Assembly (NCBI RefSeq): GCF_004354015.1
Contig: NZ_SMRU01000005.1
Coordinates: 62,001-126,000 of the forward strand
DNA length: 64,000 nt
Direction: 5' to 3'
Source of the DNA: Arthrobacter terricola
GTDB taxonomy: Bacteria > Actinomycetota > Actinomycetes > Actinomycetales > Micrococcaceae
The position numbers and the translations under genes were made by a program. The stretch's first letter is position 1. Each line of letters starts with the position of its first letter. The notes beneath the pieces are model-generated. The model saw nothing but the letters and a program-made list of their open reading frames with translations, ran no database searches and was not told the origin of the DNA. Shown piece after piece: positions 1 through 10,445 of the stretch.

Positions 1-634
1 TGTTGGGAACGCGGACCGAAATGTATTCGCCAACGCGCTCCAGGGAAACCCTGGCCCCGGGCCGGATTCCGCCCTCGTCCAGCTGGACCAGGAGCTCCGG
101 TTCCACCTGGATGGGCTCGGCCAGGCGACTGACCGTAACGCGGTTGTCCGGCGAGTAGTCGTCCATCGCGTCCAGGAGGTTGACGACGCCGTCGGCGAAG
201 GCGTGGGACGCCGTTCCGCCCAAGGCCTCGAGCCCAGGGATCGGGTTGCCGTAGGGAGACTCGGTGGGGTGGTCCAGGAGCTCGTAAAGGCGCCTTTCCA
301 CACGCTCGCTCATGACGTGCTCCCAGCGGCAAGCTTCGTCGTGGACGTAGGCCCAGTCCAGGCCGATGACGTCGGCGAGGAGCCGTTCGGCGAGGCGGTG
401 CTTGCGCATGACCTCGGTGGCGCGCTTGCGGCCGAACTCGGTCAATTCAAGGTGGCGGTCATTGGAAACGATGACCAGGCCGTCGCGCTCCATGCGTCCG
501 ATGGTCTGGGAAACGGTGGGACCCGAGTGCCGCAGGCGCTCGGCGATGCGTGCGCGAAGAGCCACGATGTTCTCTTCCTCAAGCTCCAAAATGGTCCGAA
601 GATACATCTCAGTGGTATCGATCAGATCCGTCAT
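1..634 (-). CDS. ideR: Iron-dependent repressor, IdeR/DtxR family (partial, C-terminus outside window)
   Basis: This is a metal-dependent transcriptional repressor that binds operators of iron-uptake genes when loaded with Fe2+. The reading frame is open from the ATG at 634-632 to the window edge, giving 211 residues; DtxR/IdeR proteins usually have about 226-230, so only the last 15-20 are missing. Residues 1-65 form the winged helix-turn-helix and 66-140 the dimerisation domain; the start of the SH3-like domain is present. All classical metal ligands occur at the canonical numbers: M10, H79, E83, H98, C102, E105 and H106, which indicates an iron-type rather than manganese-type regulator. 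The start is preceded by GAGGAGCTGAGCTGG. Likely targets in this window are the iron boxes at 20624 and 44406. Family assignment is firm; the target link is inference. Confidence 0.93.
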   Translation of the reverse strand, partial: MTDLIDTTEMYLRTILELEEENIVALRARIAERLRHSGPTVSQTIGRMERDGLVIVSNDRHLELTEFGRKRATEVMRKHRLAERLLADVIGLDWAYVHDEACRWEHVMSERVERRLYELLDHPTESPYGNPIPGLEALGGTASHAFADGVVNLLDAMDDYSPDNRVTVSRLAEPIQVEPELLVQLDEGGIRPGARVSLERVGEYISVRVPN

Positions 635-751
635 CCAGCTCAGCTCCTCGAGCGCAGTATCTAGTGTGGTTTCCACCGTGCCGCAGCCGGCCGGGCAAAG
701 GATCGACCGGTCGCCCCAAGTACCGGCGCCAGCTCCAAGCTTAGCTTATTT

Positions 752-772
752 GGAATTACTCCGGATAATTCC
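752..772. promoter_or_regulatory. Inverted repeat between ideR and serC
   Basis: GGAATTA at 752-758 and TAATTCC at 766-772 form a perfect 7-bp inverted repeat separated by CTCCGGA. It lies between the divergent ideR and serC genes, in the only AT-rich stretch of that spacer, so it probably marks an operator or promoter. The regulator is unknown. Confidence 0.4.
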
Positions 773-894
773 CAGGCCGGGCAGAAGCTTCCACGTGGCG
801 GACTATGACACCTTCGGTTCTCCACCCGCATCCGGCGTCAGGCAGAATTGGGAAGTCAAAGGGGCATGGTTGCCACCTGCCACGACCCATCTAG

Positions 895-2052
<1,158 letters not shown>

Positions 2053-2074
2053 TTTATCCGCCGCCTTCTGGTGG

Positions 2075-3463
2075 TCAGGAGTTATCGGCGTCGTCCGGGT
2101 GGGGATCCCGGGCGGCGCCGGACCTTTTAACGCCGTCGACGTCGGTTGGGGCCTTATGACCGTCAGCGTCCGCGGGCCCGGCGGGATGCTGGAACTCGCC
2201 CGGCCGCTGCGCCTCGATCCGGAGGAACCGGAGTCCGCGCGCGCTCCGGTCGAAGCGGAGACGGAGCTGCCCGGCACTGACAATCCAGACGAGGCCCACG
2301 GCCGCGGTGATGATTCCCGCGGCCGCTGCCACGCCGACGGCCCATCGCGGGCCGGCAACGTTGGATACCCAACCGACAAACGGCGCGCCAATAGGTGTTC
2401 CACCCATGAAGATGGCCATATATAAGGCCATGACCCTGCCCCGCACCGCGGGATCGGTGGTGGATTGCACATACCCGTTGGCACTGGTGACCATGGTCAA
2501 GGCGAACAGGCCGCAGGGAACCAGGGTGATGGCGAACACTGTGTAGTTCGGTGCGAGCGCAGCCAATCCGCTGGCGATGCCGAATCCTCCGGCCGCGGCG
2601 AAGATAAGCCGCAACCGTGGCCTTCCGCGTCGGGCCGCCAGCAGCGCTCCCGCCACGGAGCCGATGGCCATGACCGAGTTCAGGAGGCCGAACGCGCCCG
2701 CGTCCAGTCCGAATTGCGTACCCACCATCGCCGCGATGAAGAGGACAAAGTTCAGCCCGAACGTGCCCATAATGAAGACCGCCACAAGGACCACGATGAT
2801 GTCCGGCCGGTTGCGCACGTACCGGAAACCCTCGCGGATGCGCCCTTTGCCGCTGGCTGCCCGCGGCTGCGCCCGCAAGGTCGACGCCGGGATGGCCCGG
2901 ATCGCGGCAAGCATCGCAACGAAGGTCACGGTGTTGATCATGAAGACCCAGCCCGGCCCGATGGCCACCGTCAGAACGCCGGAGATAGCGGGACCGATCA
3001 TGCGGGCGACATTGAAAGATGCACTGTTCAGCGCCACGGCGTTGGCGAGGTAGTCCTCTTTGACCAGTTCTGAGACGAACGTCTGCCGGACAGGTGCGTC
3101 GAGGGCGGACACGACGCCCAAGAGCAAGGCGAACACATAGACGTGCCACAACTGCGCTGCCCCGCTCAAAACCAGCAATCCCAGTCCCGCGCTCAATAGC
3201 GCCATGGCGGATTGGGTGACCACCAAGAGCCTGCGCCGGCTGTAGCGGTCGGCGAGCAGGCCGGCCCACGGTGCCAGGAACAATTGCGGTCCGAGCTGAA
3301 GCGCCATGGTGACACCCATTGCACCGGCATCCTGGTTGCTCAAGTGCGCAAAGACCAGCCAATCCTGGGCCGTACGCTGCATCCACGTGCCCACGTTGGA
3401 GATGAGGGCACCGATGAACCAAATACGGTAATTAAGGACACCCAGCGATTTGAAGGTGGACAT
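2075..3463 (-). CDS. MFS exporter, EntS/MFS_3 type
   Basis: A 462-residue major facilitator transporter of the 12-helix MFS_3 (transmembrane secretion effector / EntS-like) group. The N-terminus MSTFKSLGVLNYRIWF leads into helix 1, and the signature loop LLADRYSRRRLLVV lies between helices 2 and 3. The last 60 or so residues (after about 400) are hydrophilic and charged and extend beyond the transporter core. It is the last gene of a minus-strand group cold-shock / DUF3027 / MFS, with 44 bases separating it from DUF3027. Substrates of this group include siderophores, macrolides and other small molecules; the sequence does not say which one applies here. Confidence 0.88.
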   Translation of the reverse strand: MSTFKSLGVLNYRIWFIGALISNVGTWMQRTAQDWLVFAHLSNQDAGAMGVTMALQLGPQLFLAPWAGLLADRYSRRRLLVVTQSAMALLSAGLGLLVLSGAAQLWHVYVFALLLGVVSALDAPVRQTFVSELVKEDYLANAVALNSASFNVARMIGPAISGVLTVAIGPGWVFMINTVTFVAMLAAIRAIPASTLRAQPRAASGKGRIREGFRYVRNRPDIIVVLVAVFIMGTFGLNFVLFIAAMVGTQFGLDAGAFGLLNSVMAIGSVAGALLAARRGRPRLRLIFAAAGGFGIASGLAALAPNYTVFAITLVPCGLFALTMVTSANGYVQSTTDPAVRGRVMALYMAIFMGGTPIGAPFVGWVSNVAGPRWAVGVAAAAGIITAAVGLVWIVSAGQLRLRFDRSARGLRFLRIEAQRPGEFQHPAGPADADGHKAPTDVDGVKRSGAARDPHPDDADNS

Positions 3464-3507
3464 CAGCTTCCACCTTCAACAGGTTCGCTCGCCGGGTTGG
3501 TCAAAGG

Positions 3508-4158
3508 TTAGTCAGCCTCGATTTCGTCGTCGAAGCTTTCCTCGTCGTACTCGTCGGCGTCGTGCACTTCGTCCTGGTCCGCAACCACGGCCTGCTCGTC
3601 GTCCGCCGCGGAGGTGTCGCCGTCGTCGTCCTGGTCGTCGTCCTCGTCCGGGGCGTCGGCGCCCAGGGCCTCGGCCGCCGCCAGTTCCGCAGCAGCCGCT
3701 TCGTCTTCGGGACGGACGCGCTTTGCCCACGGCACCCACTCGGGAGCGAGGATCGAGTCCTCCGACGGCAGGAGCCCAAGCTCGCTGACCGTCACCACCT
3801 TGGAGCGCGAGTTGCGAGTGACCACCGCGTACCACTGCCAGCCTCCGTAACCGGCGAGCCGGGACTCAAACAAGTGCGTGACCACGCGCTCGCCTTCGGA
3901 ACGGGCCGCGATATGCGGCCCGATCTCGGCAGGCTTGGCGATGGTTTCCACGGCCGCGCGGGCGACGTCGACGGCGGACGCGAGGAACGCGTCCGGCTTG
4001 CCGACGCGCCACACGGGGATCCCGGCACGTGGTTTCACCGCTGCCGGCTTCCGCCCGGAACCGGATACGGCAGGTCCTGCCGCGACAGCTCCTGCCGTTG
4101 CTGGAGCGGTGCCATCACCGTTTTCTCCAGGGTTGGTCCCTGCGGATTCCGATGTCAT
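3508..4158 (-). CDS. DUF3027 domain protein
   Basis: This 216-residue protein belongs to the actinobacterial DUF3027 family, whose function is unknown. The start is taken as the ATG at 4158, seven bases after the stop of the upstream cold-shock gene, rather than longer in-frame starts lying inside that gene. The first 40 residues are Gly/Ala/Thr-rich and probably disordered. The conserved core (about residues 45-150) carries the motifs AGYGGWQWYAVVTR and LAPEWVPWAKRVRPED. The last 70 residues are strongly acidic (Asp/Glu runs) and probably unstructured. The tight link to a cold-shock protein suggests a joint nucleic-acid-related role, which is inference. Confidence 0.85.
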   Translation of the reverse strand: MTSESAGTNPGENGDGTAPATAGAVAAGPAVSGSGRKPAAVKPRAGIPVWRVGKPDAFLASAVDVARAAVETIAKPAEIGPHIAARSEGERVVTHLFESRLAGYGGWQWYAVVTRNSRSKVVTVSELGLLPSEDSILAPEWVPWAKRVRPEDEAAAAELAAAEALGADAPDEDDDQDDDGDTSAADDEQAVVADQDEVHDADEYDEESFDDEIEAD

Positions 4159-4165
4159 GGCCCGC

Positions 4166-4549
4166 TTAGGCTTCCAGCTCGTTGGCAACCTTGCGGAGGG
4201 CCGCCGCGATGGCCTTGCCCTTGGCACCTTCCGGGTACTTTCCGGCCGACAACGTTCCGGAGAGGTTGTCCAGCACGGATACGAGGTCCTGCACCAGGGG
4301 CGCGAGTTCGCGGGCATTCATGCGCTTTGCTTTCGCGATGGACGGCAACTTCTCCAGCACGCGGACTCCGAGTGCCTGCGCGCCCCGGCGCCCGTCGGCG
4401 ACGCCGAACTCAACCCGGGTGCCTGCCTTCAGGTCCGCTACGCCCTCGGGCAGGGCGGATTTAGGCAGGAATACTTCCTGGCCGTCCTCTGCCGCGAGGA
4501 ATCCGAAGCCTTTGTCCTTGTCATACCACTTGACCTTGCCGGTAGGCAC
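4166..4549 (-). CDS. Cold-shock domain protein with C-terminal extension
   Basis: A 127-residue protein. Residues 1-65 form a cold-shock domain (GKVKWYDKDKGFGFLAAEDG contains RNP1-like aromatic residues), which binds single-stranded RNA or DNA. The remaining 60 residues are a helical extension (LAPLVQDLVSVLDNLSGTLS) found in actinobacterial long CSPs such as the mycobacterial CspB type. It starts with GTG, with AAGG about eight bases upstream. It is the first gene of the operon with DUF3027 and the MFS exporter. The second cold-shock gene in the window (18406-18609) is the short classical form. Confidence 0.88.
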   Translation of the reverse strand: MPTGKVKWYDKDKGFGFLAAEDGQEVFLPKSALPEGVADLKAGTRVEFGVADGRRGAQALGVRVLEKLPSIAKAKRMNARELAPLVQDLVSVLDNLSGTLSAGKYPEGAKGKAIAAALRKVANELEA

Positions 4550-4751
4550 TTAATCAACCTTCTTCGTTCTTTGGGAGACACGACCCGCTCGCGACCGCAT
4601 CCGCAGGGTACTGCGGGAACAGGGGTAACGGCGTGGTGCGCGTTGGTCTATTGATCCAAGGTTATCGTGCCCGGCCGGGGATTCCCGCTTTGAGACCGCG
4701 CGGACCTTTCGAACCCTTCTCGAACCCTTCGGGGCTGTTAGCGTTACTTCC

Positions 4752-4967
4752 ATGATTCCCCCTGGCTACCGCCGCGCGCTCACGATTGTTGCCGCCGTCG
4801 TCGCGGTCTTCTCCTTGGCCGCCGTCGGCGTGGTCATGGCGGTTGCTTTCGCCAATGGCGTGCCGCCGGTCTGGGTGACATCGACGGCCCTTTACGGGCT
4901 GCCCCTCGCATTCATCCTGATGGCTGCGCTCATCGTGGACTCCATGTGGACGCGCCGCCGCCAATGA
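4752..4967 (+). CDS. Small two-helix membrane protein
   Basis: A 71-residue protein with two predicted membrane helices (about 9-33 and 42-64), a positively charged N-terminus (YRRA) and a C-terminus WTRRRQ, which suggests both ends face the cytoplasm. No Shine-Dalgarno is visible; TAGCGT lies six bases before the ATG and could be the -10 box of a leaderless transcript. It is 49 bases upstream of the helicase-associated gene and has the same direction. I do not recognise a function; small proteins of this type are common next to these genes in Arthrobacter relatives. Confidence 0.65.
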   Translation: MIPPGYRRALTIVAAVVAVFSLAAVGVVMAVAFANGVPPVWVTSTALYGLPLAFILMAALIVDSMWTRRRQ

Positions 4968-5016
4968 GCGGGGCGAAAGCCCGACGGCGGGCGAAGCTGG
5001 CGGTAACGTTGAACTG

Positions 5017-7479
5017 ATGTCCCTCATACGCGCGCTCAGCAACGAACTGGAAGCGCGCAGCGACGAATCGCTGCGGGCCCTGTTTGCCGCGCGGCCGGAC
5101 CTCATCTCCCCCATCGCTCCGGACTTTCCGGCACTCGCAGCAAGGGCCAGCGCACGGGTCAGCGTGCAGAGGGCACTCGAGCGGCTCAACAAACCCGAAA
5201 TGCAGGTGTTGGAGACCCTTCACCTCTCGACTAATGCGGACACCGGCCACAGCGTTTCTGCCGCGGGCTTGAAAAAGTGCATCAACAGCTCAACGCTGGC
5301 GGCGCTAGAGCCGATCTTGAACAAGCTGCAGGAGTTGGCCCTCATCCACCGGGCCGATCCGCCCGCCTCCATGCACAATCCGGGCCGCCAACGTTTCTAC
5401 CTGCCGGTGGGAAGCCTCAAGGACGTCATCGGGATCTATCCGGCAGGCTTGGGCCGCAGCTACACGGAACTGGTGCGCCTCCAGCCCGCCTTCGCCCAGC
5501 GGGTGGTCCACCTCGTCGCGGAACTCCACCAGAGCGGCGCGAACGTCCAGCCCGCCGCCACCCCCATGGACGCGGCCTTGGCCCTCCAGCGGTGGACATC
5601 GACGCCGGAGAACCTGCAACACATTTTGTCCGAGGCGCCGGCCCGTACGCGCCCGCTCTTGAACAAGTTCGGCAATTGGGCCATGGGGGCCGTGCCGCAA
5701 GCCCAGCGCAAGGCGTCCGTGCTCCATGAAGGGGACGACGTCGGCCCTGTCGATTGGTTGCTGGCGCGCGGATTGCTGGTTCCCCTGGACGCCAACCACG
5801 TCGAGTTGCCGCACAGCGTCGGCTTGTCCTTGCGCGGCGGCGCGATCGTGGACCACTTCACTCTGCGTCCGCCTGTCCCTGAGCTTGGCCAGACCAGCGC
5901 GGCCTTGCGCAGGAACGCCGCTCTCGGTGCGATCGCCGAGCTCCTGCGACTTGTGGGCGAGCTCCTGCACGCGGTCCGGGAACAGCCCGTGGCAACCCTG
6001 CGAAGCGGCGGAGTCGGAGTGCGTGAACTCAAACGCGTGGCCGATGCCCTCCGTTTGGACTTGCCCGAGGCCGCCTTGATCCTTGAGCTCGGCGCCCTCT
6101 CCGGATTGCTTCGCCTCGACGTGGACAGTTCCACCTGGATCCAGCCGCCGGCGCTGGAATGGTTGACGCTCCCCCGGCAGGAACAGTGGCTATGGCTGGT
6201 CCACGCTTGGATCGCGAGCGAACGCGCCCCCTCGCTTGTGGGGCAGGCCCTTCCTGGGGCTGCCGCCACGGCGTCCCGGTCCGGCGCCGCGGGAAACTCC
6301 ATCAACGCCTTGTCGGCCGAGGCACAACGCCCGGACGCCCCATTGGTGCGCAAGCGGATCCTCGAGATCCTCGACGAGCTCACCCGCGAGGCTGAAGCTC
6401 CGGACGGCAAGGCTCCCGTGCTGGACGCCGAAGCCGTCATGGAACGCGCGGAATGGGCCCAGCCCCGGATGGCACGGCGGTTCAGTTCCCTGGTCCGCGG
6501 CATCCTGGGCGAAGCCGAACTCCTGGGACTCATGGGGTCCGGTGCCCTCACCCAGCTCGGTTCGGCGATCGCCGCCGAACAACCGGAACGCGCCCTCGAC
6601 ATCCTCGGCGAGCACTTGCCGGCAGCCGTCAACCACGTCCTGCTCCAAGCGGACCTGACGGCGGTCGCCCCGGGATATCTCGCACCCGAACTTGGCGAAA
6701 AGCTGCTTGCGATGGCCGACGCCGAAGGCCAGGGCCCGGCCACTATCTTCCGTTTTTCCAGCGATTCGATCCGGCGCGCCTTGGATTCAGGCCAAGACGC
6801 CGAATCCATCCTCACGTTCCTGCGCACGCATTCCGCCACGGATGTCCCGCAACCGCTCGAATACCTGGTCAAGGACATTGCGTCCCGGCACGGCAAGCTT
6901 CGGGTCGCGAGCAGCGCGAGTTTCATCCAAAGCGACGACGAAACGGCCATCTCGGAACTCTTCCGCGAACCCGGAGCCGCAAGCCTCGGACTGGTCCGGA
7001 TCGCCCCCACGGTCCTGACGTCCGCGGCGAGCCCCCGGGAGACCGCACGTGTGCTGCGCGAGCTGGGACTCTCGCCTGCCGTCCAAGAGGCCGAACCCGC
7101 CGTCGTGCGTTACAAGAGGACGACGGCGGTGCCCGGCAATGCGCGTCCCGTCTACACGGCGCCCCGGCTCGCTCCACCGGAGGACGACGTCGAAGACCAG
7201 CTCGCCGTGCTGCGGCGCCATCGCGCGAGCCATGGCGAAGGGGCAGGTGAGGCGTCTACGCAATTGGGGCTCGAAACGCTCCAGAAGGCCATCCGGCTCA
7301 AGCAGGCAGTCACCATGAACGTCGTGGACGGTTTGGGGAATTCCAACACCGAGACCGTTGTTCCCGTATCAGTATCCGGCGGGCGCGTGCGGGTGTTCGA
7401 CGCCGCCAAGGACACCGAAAGAGTCTTGTCCATCCACCGCATTATCGATGTGGAACCCGCGGGCGAACCGCGCAAGTGA
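5017..7479 (+). CDS. Helicase-associated protein (Helicase_C_3 / XPB partner)
   Basis: An 820-residue protein of the actinobacterial helicase-associated family always found next to XPB. The N-terminal 500 residues are helical repeat-like, with winged-helix-like parts; the C-terminal part (about 620-800) matches the Helicase_C_3 / XPB N-terminal-like domain, with ESILTFLRTHS and VPQPLEYLVKDIASRHG. No Walker A or DEAD motif is visible, so it is not an ATPase itself. TAACGT lies eight bases before the ATG, with no clear Shine-Dalgarno, which fits a leaderless transcript. The stop is ten bases before the XPB start, so the two are co-transcribed and probably form a DNA repair or transcription-linked complex (inference). 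Confidence 0.85.
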   Translation: MSLIRALSNELEARSDESLRALFAARPDLISPIAPDFPALAARASARVSVQRALERLNKPEMQVLETLHLSTNADTGHSVSAAGLKKCINSSTLAALEPILNKLQELALIHRADPPASMHNPGRQRFYLPVGSLKDVIGIYPAGLGRSYTELVRLQPAFAQRVVHLVAELHQSGANVQPAATPMDAALALQRWTSTPENLQHILSEAPARTRPLLNKFGNWAMGAVPQAQRKASVLHEGDDVGPVDWLLARGLLVPLDANHVELPHSVGLSLRGGAIVDHFTLRPPVPELGQTSAALRRNAALGAIAELLRLVGELLHAVREQPVATLRSGGVGVRELKRVADALRLDLPEAALILELGALSGLLRLDVDSSTWIQPPALEWLTLPRQEQWLWLVHAWIASERAPSLVGQALPGAAATASRSGAAGNSINALSAEAQRPDAPLVRKRILEILDELTREAEAPDGKAPVLDAEAVMERAEWAQPRMARRFSSLVRGILGEAELLGLMGSGALTQLGSAIAAEQPERALDILGEHLPAAVNHVLLQADLTAVAPGYLAPELGEKLLAMADAEGQGPATIFRFSSDSIRRALDSGQDAESILTFLRTHSATDVPQPLEYLVKDIASRHGKLRVASSASFIQSDDETAISELFREPGAASLGLVRIAPTVLTSAASPRETARVLRELGLSPAVQEAEPAVVRYKRTTAVPGNARPVYTAPRLAPPEDDVEDQLAVLRRHRASHGEGAGEASTQLGLETLQKAIRLKQAVTMNVVDGLGNSNTETVVPVSVSGGRVRVFDAAKDTERVLSIHRIIDVEPAGEPRK

Positions 7480-7489
7480 GGAAGCCATA

Positions 7490-9133
7490 GTGAGCGACGG
7501 TCCGCTGATCGTACAAAGCGATAAAACCATCCTTCTGGAAGTCGACCACGAACTCGCCACAGAGGCCCGGCACGCCATCGCGGCGTTCGCCGAACTGGAA
7601 CGCGCGCCCGAACACGTCCACAGCTACCGGCTCACGCCCTTGGGACTATGGAACGCGCGGGCGGCCGGGCTCGACGCGGAAAAGGTCTTGGACACGCTGC
7701 TGCGCTACTCGCGGTTCCCCGTGCCGCACGCCCTGCTGATCGACATCGAAGAGACCATGTCCCGCTACGGGCGGCTGCGGCTGGAAAAGGACCCGCAGCA
7801 CGGCCTGGTCATGCGGACCAACGACTACCCCGTGCTTGAGGAAGTGATCCGGGCCAAGAAGATCGCCCCGCTCCTCGGTCCACGGATCGACGGGGAAACC
7901 GTTGTGGTCCATTCCTCCCAGCGCGGCCAGCTCAAGCAACTCCTGCTCAAGATCGGCTGGCCCGCAGAAGACCTCGCCGGCTACGTGGACGGCACGCCGC
8001 ACCTCATCGCGCTCAACGAGGACGGCTGGCACCTGCGGCCCTACCAGAAGCTCGCCACGGAGAACTTCTGGGCCGGCGGCAGCGGCGTCGTCGTCCTGCC
8101 GTGCGGTGCGGGAAAGACCCTGGTGGGCGCGGCTGCCATGGCCACCGGCTCCACAACCACGCTGATACTCGTCACCAACACGGTGGCCGCCCGGCAATGG
8201 AAAGACGAGCTCCTCAGGCGGACTTCCCTGACAGAGGACGAGATCGGTGAATACTCAGGCTCGGTCAAGGAAGTCCGGCCGGTCACGATCGCCACCTACC
8301 AAGTCCTCACCACCAAGCGCGGAGGCATCTACCCGCACCTCGAGCTCGTCGACGGGCACGACTGGGGACTCATCATCTACGACGAAGTCCATCTTTTGCC
8401 CGCCCCGATCTTCCGGATGACCGCTGACCTGCAGGCCCGGCGGAGGCTGGGGCTCACGGCAACCCTGGTGCGCGAGGACGGCCGCGAAGGCGAAGTATTC
8501 AGCCTGATCGGTCCCAAACGCTACGACGCGCCCTGGAAGGACATCGAAGCCCAGGGCTACATTGCGCCAGCGGACTGCGTGGAGGTCCGCGTGGACCTGC
8601 CCAAGGACGAACGGGTGGCTTACGCGATGGCCGAAGACGCGGACAAGTACCGTTTGTGCTCGACGTCCGAAACCAAGACGCATTTGGTGGAGCAACTGGT
8701 TGGCCTGCACAAGGGCGAGCAGTTGCTGGTGATCGGCCAATACATTGACCAATTGGACGAAATCGGCGAGCGCCTCGATGCCCCGGTGATCAAGGGCGAC
8801 ACAACGGTGAGGGTAAGGCAGAAACTGTTCGACGCCTTCCGCGCGGGCGAGATCAAGACCCTTGTTGTTTCCAAGGTAGCCAATTTCTCTATCGACCTTC
8901 CCGAGGCATCGGTGGCGATCCAGGTGTCCGGCTCCTTCGGATCCCGGCAGGAGGAAGCACAGAGGCTTGGCCGTTTGCTCCGGCCGAAGCAAGACGGCCG
9001 CGCGGCACGCTTCTACTCGCTGGTAGCCCGTGACACGCTCGACCAAGACTTCGCAGCCAAGCGGCAGCGGTTCCTCGCGGAGCAGGGTTATGCGTACCGG
9101 ATCATGGATGCGAAGGACGTGGCGGCAGGCTAG
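7490..9133 (+). CDS. DNA repair helicase XPB (ERCC3-like)
   Basis: A 547-residue superfamily-2 helicase of the bacterial XPB group. Start is the GTG at 7490, ten bases after the preceding gene, with GAGGAAG in the right place; the longer in-frame ATG lies inside that gene. The N-terminal damage-recognition-like domain (about 1-180) precedes Walker A LPCGAGKT, the DEVH box IIYDEVHLLP, the XPB-specific RED motif TATLVREDGREG, and the C-terminal helicase motif EEAQRLGRLLRP. XPB unwinds DNA 3' to 5'; in bacteria its repair role is little studied. The stop codon overlaps the stop of the next, convergent small gene. Confidence 0.95.
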   Translation: MSDGPLIVQSDKTILLEVDHELATEARHAIAAFAELERAPEHVHSYRLTPLGLWNARAAGLDAEKVLDTLLRYSRFPVPHALLIDIEETMSRYGRLRLEKDPQHGLVMRTNDYPVLEEVIRAKKIAPLLGPRIDGETVVVHSSQRGQLKQLLLKIGWPAEDLAGYVDGTPHLIALNEDGWHLRPYQKLATENFWAGGSGVVVLPCGAGKTLVGAAAMATGSTTTLILVTNTVAARQWKDELLRRTSLTEDEIGEYSGSVKEVRPVTIATYQVLTTKRGGIYPHLELVDGHDWGLIIYDEVHLLPAPIFRMTADLQARRRLGLTATLVREDGREGEVFSLIGPKRYDAPWKDIEAQGYIAPADCVEVRVDLPKDERVAYAMAEDADKYRLCSTSETKTHLVEQLVGLHKGEQLLVIGQYIDQLDEIGERLDAPVIKGDTTVRVRQKLFDAFRAGEIKTLVVSKVANFSIDLPEASVAIQVSGSFGSRQEEAQRLGRLLRPKQDGRAARFYSLVARDTLDQDFAAKRQRFLAEQGYAYRIMDAKDVAAG

Positions 9134-9357
9134 GCGACCAGCTGCTGCGTGCGCCCCGGTGTGCTGCCGGAGACTGCGGTTTCCACTGCGACGGCGTCCA
9201 CAATGGCCCATGAATCGGCATCCTTGAGCTGGGCATTGGCGAACCGCTCTGCCGCGGCCAGGTTGCCGAATTGTTCCTCCATGACGTGCTCGGAGTGCGG
9301 GTCCAGGTAGCTGACGCGGAACTCGATGGCGTCCAGTGCTGCTTGTGTGTTTTCCAT
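9130..9357 (-). CDS. Small conserved hypothetical protein
   Basis: A 75-residue soluble protein with no signal peptide or membrane segment and no recognised domain. It has mixed alpha/beta character (IEFRVSYLDP, then FGNLAAAERFANAQ), and its 3' end overlaps the stop of the XPB gene by four bases on the opposite strand. Codon usage (strong G/C third positions on the minus strand) and a normal amino-acid mix support a real gene. Function unknown. Confidence 0.55.
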   Translation of the reverse strand: MENTQAALDAIEFRVSYLDPHSEHVMEEQFGNLAAAERFANAQLKDADSWAIVDAVAVETAVSGSTPGRTQQLVA

Positions 9358-9467
9358 GGCTCCAGTGTGGGACGGGGCTATGACAATATAAGGCTGTGCT
9401 TCCGGCGTGTTGGCAATTCGGCCCGCGCATTCCTCGGATTCACGGGACCCTCGGCTTCAAATGTGTC

Positions 9468-10376
9468 TCAGGCCGGACGCAGGAACTCCGCTGCCGCGCC
9501 GCGCACCGCCTCAGTGACGGCGTCCAGGATCCGCGAGGCGCTGCGCCATCTTTGCCAGTACAAAGGGATGTCCATCGGCAGGTGCGGCGCAAGCTCCACG
9601 AGGCGTCCGGCGTCGATATCCGGAAGGCAATGCGCTTCCGGCAAAAGCCCCCAGCCGAGCCCCAAGCGGATGGCCTCGGCAAACTCCTGGCTGGACGGGA
9701 CATAGTGCCGCGGGCCAGGCGGTATCGCCACGCCCGCGCCGCCGCCGATGAGCCCAAGGAAGCGATGCTGGTACTCGTCCTTGCGGTCAAAATCGACGGC
9801 CGGGGCTGCACGCAGGGCGTCGTAGTCCACACCATCGGCGAGCCACCGGGTCCGAAATGCGGGAGTGGTCACTGCGCGGTACCGCATGCTGCCGAGCGGT
9901 TCCACCCGGCAACCCTGGACCGGTTCAGGCGTTGCCGTCACTGCGGCCATCACGGTTCCGGCTCGCAGCATGGACGTGGAATGTTGCTCGTCGTCCCGGT
10001 GCAAATCGAAAACCGCGTTCAGCTCCGGGGGAATCCTCGTCAGCGCGCCCAGGAACCAGACCGACAAGGAATCGGCGTTGACCACAATCGGCACGGATAC
10101 CCTGGGCGACTCGCCGGGAAACCCCAGTTCGAGTCCGGCATCGGCTTCCAACTGTGCGAACTGTTGGGCGAGCCGGAGCACGACCTGTCCGGACTCGGTG
10201 GCTTGGACCGGGTTGCTGCGTTGCAGCAGCACCCTTCCGGCTGCCTGCTCAAGGGCCTTGAGCCGCTGCGACACGGCCGACGGCGTGATGTTCAGCATCC
10301 GGGCTGCGGACTCGAGCGTGCCTTCAGTGAGGACGGCGGCGAACGTCTGCAGCTGTTCGGAGGAAAATCTCGACAT
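9468..10376 (-). CDS. lysG: LysR-family regulator, ArgP/LysG type
   Basis: A 302-residue LysR-type activator. Residues 1-62 form the helix-turn-helix (SAARMLNITPSAVSQRLKAL) and 90-295 the effector-binding domain. It is divergent from a LysE/ArgO amino-acid exporter 69 bases away, the classical arrangement of LysG/LysE in Corynebacterium and ArgP/ArgO in Escherichia coli. It most likely senses excess lysine or arginine and activates the exporter. The shared spacer contains an 8-bp palindrome and an inverted repeat. The exact ligand cannot be read from sequence. Confidence 0.9.
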   Translation of the reverse strand: MSRFSSEQLQTFAAVLTEGTLESAARMLNITPSAVSQRLKALEQAAGRVLLQRSNPVQATESGQVVLRLAQQFAQLEADAGLELGFPGESPRVSVPIVVNADSLSVWFLGALTRIPPELNAVFDLHRDDEQHSTSMLRAGTVMAAVTATPEPVQGCRVEPLGSMRYRAVTTPAFRTRWLADGVDYDALRAAPAVDFDRKDEYQHRFLGLIGGGAGVAIPPGPRHYVPSSQEFAEAIRLGLGWGLLPEAHCLPDIDAGRLVELAPHLPMDIPLYWQRWRSASRILDAVTEAVRGAAAEFLRPA

Positions 10377-10379
10377 AAG

Positions 10380-10409
10380 AAGATCTTATCTTGGCTAAGA
10401 ATCTTTAGC
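10380..10409. promoter_or_regulatory. Divergent lysG/lysE operator region
   Basis: AAGATCTT at 10380-10387 is a perfect palindrome and GCTAA-N6-TTAGC at 10394-10409 is an inverted repeat. Both sit in the 69-bp spacer between the divergent regulator and exporter, as expected for LysR-type binding and activation sites. Confidence 0.5.
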
Positions 10410-10445
10410 TGGACTAATGATGGAGGTCCTACTTAGCCTCGAAGC

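Noticed and set aside
3508..4317. Longer DUF3027 protein starting inside the cold-shock gene
   Set aside because: The extra 53 residues are the cold-shock gene read out of frame.
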